Below, piece after piece: positions 4,919 through 7,203 of a stretch of DNA of 7,203 nucleotides (position 1 is the stretch's first letter; every line of letters starts with the position of its first letter). The position numbers were made by a program, and so were the translations under genes. The notes below the pieces were generated by a model. The model searched no databases. It was not told the origin of the DNA and saw only the letters and a program-made list of their open reading frames with translations. The stretch is taken from NCBI GenBank assembly GCA_018714575.1, contig DVNF01000104.1, forward strand, positions 1 to 7,203, given 5' to 3'. This DNA is from Candidatus Stercoripulliclostridium merdigallinarum (GTDB lineage: Bacteria > Bacillota > Clostridia > Christensenellales > DTU072).

Positions 4919-7203
4919 CCTCGCCTCCCGAATGTACGTCGCGCGCGGTCGGCGCGCCTTCCGCGTCCATTTCGGCGCCGAATATATCGTAAAATTCGTC
5001 CATCGTGATCAAAATGTCCCTGGGTTTCGCGCCGTCCTGCGGACCCAAGAATCCGCGTTCCTCCATCGCGTCAACCAACTTTTTAGCTTTCAGATAGCCT
5101 ACGCCGTGCACCGTTTGCACGCTGGAAACGGAAGCTCTGCCGTCCATTATAAACCGCTTCAGCACCACCCTTAACAAATGCTCGAAGTCCTGGTCGCGCA
5201 GTTCCTGCGGACTGACGGAGGGTTCCTCCGACGGAGCCGGCGGCTCGTAGGTGATCGACGACATTATCGATTCGTCGTAATAAGCTTCGTTGTTTTCCTT
5301 TATGTACTTGACTACGCCTTGGATCTCTGCCGTTTCCACCAACGCGCCCTGCAAACGCAACAGGTTCGCCGGGAAGGAATACAGCATGTCGCCGTTACCC
5401 AACAACTCTTCGGCGCCGCCGTCGTCCATTATGACCCTGGAGTCCATGTTCGATTTGACCGTAAACGCCACTCTGTGCAGGATATTCGCCTTTATCAATC
5501 CCGTTATGACCTTTACCGAGGGACGCTGGGTTGCGATTATCATGTGGATACCGCACGCCCTTGCCAACTGCGCGATCCTGACGACGCATTCTTCGACGCT
5601 GTTTTTGCTGGTCATCATCAGATCCGCCATCTCGTCGATTATCAGCACGATTTTGGGCATCTTCGGCTCGGTTTCCTTGTCACGGAACAAGTCGTTGTAT
5701 TCGTCTATATCCCTGCAACCTACGTTTTCGAACAGCTTGTACCGCCTGTCCATTTCCTCGACCAACCACTTCAGCGCGTTTACCGCGTGCTTGGCCTCTT
5801 TGACCGGTTCTTTTACCAGCAGGTTAGGCAACCCTTTGTAAATGCTCATTTCCACGCGCTTCGGATCGATCATGATCAGCCTGACGTCCTCGGGCGAGTA
5901 CTTATACAGGATACTGATGATGACGGAGTTCAAAAATACCGATTTGCCGGTACCCGTAGCGCCCGCCACCAACAAGTGCGGCATCTTTGCAAGGTTGGCT
6001 ATGTACGGCTTTCCGTCAAAGGTTTCGCCCATCGCCACGCGGATCCCCTTGGAATCGGCGTTGAATTCCTCGCTGCACAGCAGGAATTTCAATCCGACTA
6101 TGTCGCGTTTGGAGTTGGGGATCTCTATGCCGAAGGCGTCCTCGCCCTCTATCGGAGCCAGGATCCTGAGGTTCTTTACCTTTAACCTCATTTTCAGGTT
6201 GTCTTTCAGCGTGGTGACCTTGTTGATCTTATAGCCGTCGCCCAGTTTCAGATAATAAGTCGTAAACGAGGGTCCGCGCTTTGCGGTGACGACTTCGGCG
6301 GGCACCGAAAATTCGTGCATGGTCGTTTCGATCTTTTCCTTCATTTCGCCGTAATCGGAAGGGAACGAACCGCCGGCGGTGTTGGCGTAATCCTTCAGAA
6401 GGTCAAAAGGCGGCGCCTTGTACGGCTTCGGAACGTATTTCTTCGGAGCTTCCTCTTCGGCGCGTTCGTTGGCTTTCTGCGCGCCCTTTCCGTCTTTGCC
6501 GAACATCTGAGTCTGCTCGGCTTTCATCGTCGGGAATACCGGCTTTGCCTGCTTCTTCATGACGTCGGATTGGAATTCCGTCCTTTGCCGTGCGGGAGCT
6601 GCCGTCACGGGTTTGACCTCTACGACCTCGGGTTCGGGCGTCGCCGCGGGTTCGGAATACGCCCCGTACTTTTCGTCTATCGCCGCCGTCACGGATTTTT
6701 CTTCGCTCAGCACGTCGGAAAAGACTCCCGATTCCCTGAATTCGTCGGGCGACACCGGAGTCAGCAACCAATCCTTACCCGACATCCCCGCAGGTATCTC
6801 GGCCTTGGGCGGTAACGGTTTCTGCGGTATCGGTTTCTGCGGTATCGCGCTTTGCGGTATCGTGCTTTGCGGTATCGGCTTTTGAGGTATAGGCGTTTGC
6901 GGTATTGTAGCGGCGGTTTGGGGTGCCGAATACACGGTTTCGGGTGCCTGTAAAGTGCTCCCTGCCTTTATCTCCGTGTTCGGATATGCGGTCGCGCCCG
7001 AATTGTAGTCTATGTCGGGGCGGTTGTTTACGGCTTTTACGGCGGCGGCAGGCGCTTCGGGCGTCGGAGTTTCGACGTCTTTTATTTCATAACCGTATTG
7101 ATCGTAACGCTTTTTGGGCATTACGGGATTTGCCGGTCTAGGAGTTTCGCCGTTTTTACGGTACGAAGTCAGATTTTCTTCCTTCGTCGGCGCGGTATAC
7201 AAC
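4911..7203 (-). CDS. ftsK: DNA translocase FtsK/SpoIIIE, C-terminal part (5' end outside window)
   Basis: FtsK/SpoIIIE is a hexameric ATP-driven pump at the septum that moves chromosomal DNA during division or sporulation. The 763 residues visible (counted from the codon at 7202-7200) contain a disordered Pro/Gln/Glu/Lys-rich linker (about 1-260), the alpha-beta motor domain with Walker A GATGTGKS (414-421), the IMIDPKRVEMS segment (443-453), Walker B IVLIIDEMADLMM (518-530), ATQRPSVKVITGLIKANI (557-574), and a C-terminal winged-helix gamma domain (about 671-735). The N-terminal membrane domain is not in the window. The frame is open to the edge and the TTG at 7202 shows no sign of being a start, so this is a partial gene. 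The gamma domain's recognition helix is unusual: GYLKAKK where the family has GYNRAAR, and QTVHG in place of QRR-type residues. The linker holds 5-residue IPQxx repeats. The stop overlaps the rimO start. Whether it is the vegetative FtsK or the sporulation SpoIIIE cannot be told. Confidence 0.96.
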   Translation of the reverse strand, partial: LYTAPTKEENLTSYRKNGETPRPANPVMPKKRYDQYGYEIKDVETPTPEAPAAAVKAVNNRPDIDYNSGATAYPNTEIKAGSTLQAPETVYSAPQTAATIPQTPIPQKPIPQSTIPQSAIPQKPIPQKPLPPKAEIPAGMSGKDWLLTPVSPDEFRESGVFSDVLSEEKSVTAAIDEKYGAYSEPAATPEPEVVEVKPVTAAPARQRTEFQSDVMKKQAKPVFPTMKAEQTQMFGKDGKGAQKANERAEEEAPKKYVPKPYKAPPFDLLKDYANTAGGSFPSDYGEMKEKIETTMHEFSVPAEVVTAKRGPSFTTYYLKLGDGYKINKVTTLKDNLKMRLKVKNLRILAPIEGEDAFGIEIPNSKRDIVGLKFLLCSEEFNADSKGIRVAMGETFDGKPYIANLAKMPHLLVAGATGTGKSVFLNSVIISILYKYSPEDVRLIMIDPKRVEMSIYKGLPNLLVKEPVKEAKHAVNALKWLVEEMDRRYKLFENVGCRDIDEYNDLFRDKETEPKMPKIVLIIDEMADLMMTSKNSVEECVVRIAQLARACGIHMIIATQRPSVKVITGLIKANILHRVAFTVKSNMDSRVIMDDGGAEELLGNGDMLYSFPANLLRLQGALVETAEIQGVVKYIKENNEAYYDESIMSSITYEPPAPSEEPSVSPQELRDQDFEHLLRVVLKRFIMDGRASVSSVQTVHGVGYLKAKKLVDAMEERGFLGPQDGAKPRDILITMDEFYDIFGAEMDAEGAPTARDVHSGGEDE
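6817..6906 (-). repeat. Six 15-bp tandem repeats in the FtsK linker (IPQxx pentapeptides)
   Basis: Six units of 15 bp, the first two identical (plus strand GGTTTCTGCGGTATC at 6817-6831 and 6832-6846), encode IPQTP, IPQKP, IPQST, IPQSA, IPQKP and IPQKP at residues 100-129. A degenerate unit continues on the left (LPPKA). The repeat keeps frame and sits in the low-complexity linker between membrane anchor and motor, where length change should be tolerated. Neighbouring units differ at synonymous and nonsynonymous sites, so the array is not entirely recent. Confidence 0.85.

Noticed and set aside
5178..6185. A 335-codon plus-strand open frame opposite ftsK, and similar ones at 304-927, 1015-1569, 3431-3976, 4448-5008 and 6315-6815
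   Set aside because: All are antisense to well-conserved genes and show no family motifs or plausible signals.
7200..7202. TTG as the true start of the ftsK gene
   Set aside because: It is at the very edge with no upstream sequence to judge, and the protein would lack the membrane anchor typical of the family. An internal Leu codon is more likely.

Overview
The window looks like chromosomal DNA of a Clostridia-like member of the Bacillota. The basis is the gene order ftsK/spoIIIE - rimO - cinA - recA, strong GGAGG-type ribosome binding sites, and the protein sequences. I cannot name a genus. Coding density is very high and I see no insertion sequence, tRNA, rRNA, CRISPR array or phage gene.

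Layout, from left to right. Positions 1-113 hold the 3' end of a plus-strand gene whose product ends in a hydrophobic segment. An intrinsic terminator follows at 146-172. It points rightward and touches the end of a convergent minus-strand catalase gene (166-1671). The catalase has its own short upstream region with a plausible sigma-A promoter. Next come a strong recA terminator (1761-1791, minus strand), recA (1831-2811), a CinA-type gene missing its N-terminal domain (2876-3574), rimO (3584-4918), and the 3' part of an ftsK/spoIIIE gene that runs off the right edge (4911-7203).

The four genes ftsK, rimO, cinA and recA read leftward and are tightly packed: an 8-nt overlap, then gaps of 9 nt and 64 nt. 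They probably form one operon ending at the recA terminator. It joins chromosome translocation (FtsK), ribosomal protein S12 modification (RimO), NMN salvage (PncC domain of CinA) and homologous recombination (RecA). Catalase is a separate transcription unit for hydrogen peroxide removal.

This is mostly a conserved housekeeping locus and I see no clear new multi-gene system. The points that stand out are these. The CinA gene begins inside the linker domain, and pgsA, often found between rimO and cinA in relatives, is absent; one deletion could explain both. The FtsK gamma domain has lost the usual residues of its DNA-recognition helix. An 18-bp sequence (17/18 identical) sits in inverted orientation on both sides of recA, with one copy overlapping the catalase promoter. 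RecA lacks the acidic C-terminal tail. Catalase takes the place downstream of recA where rny is common in relatives.
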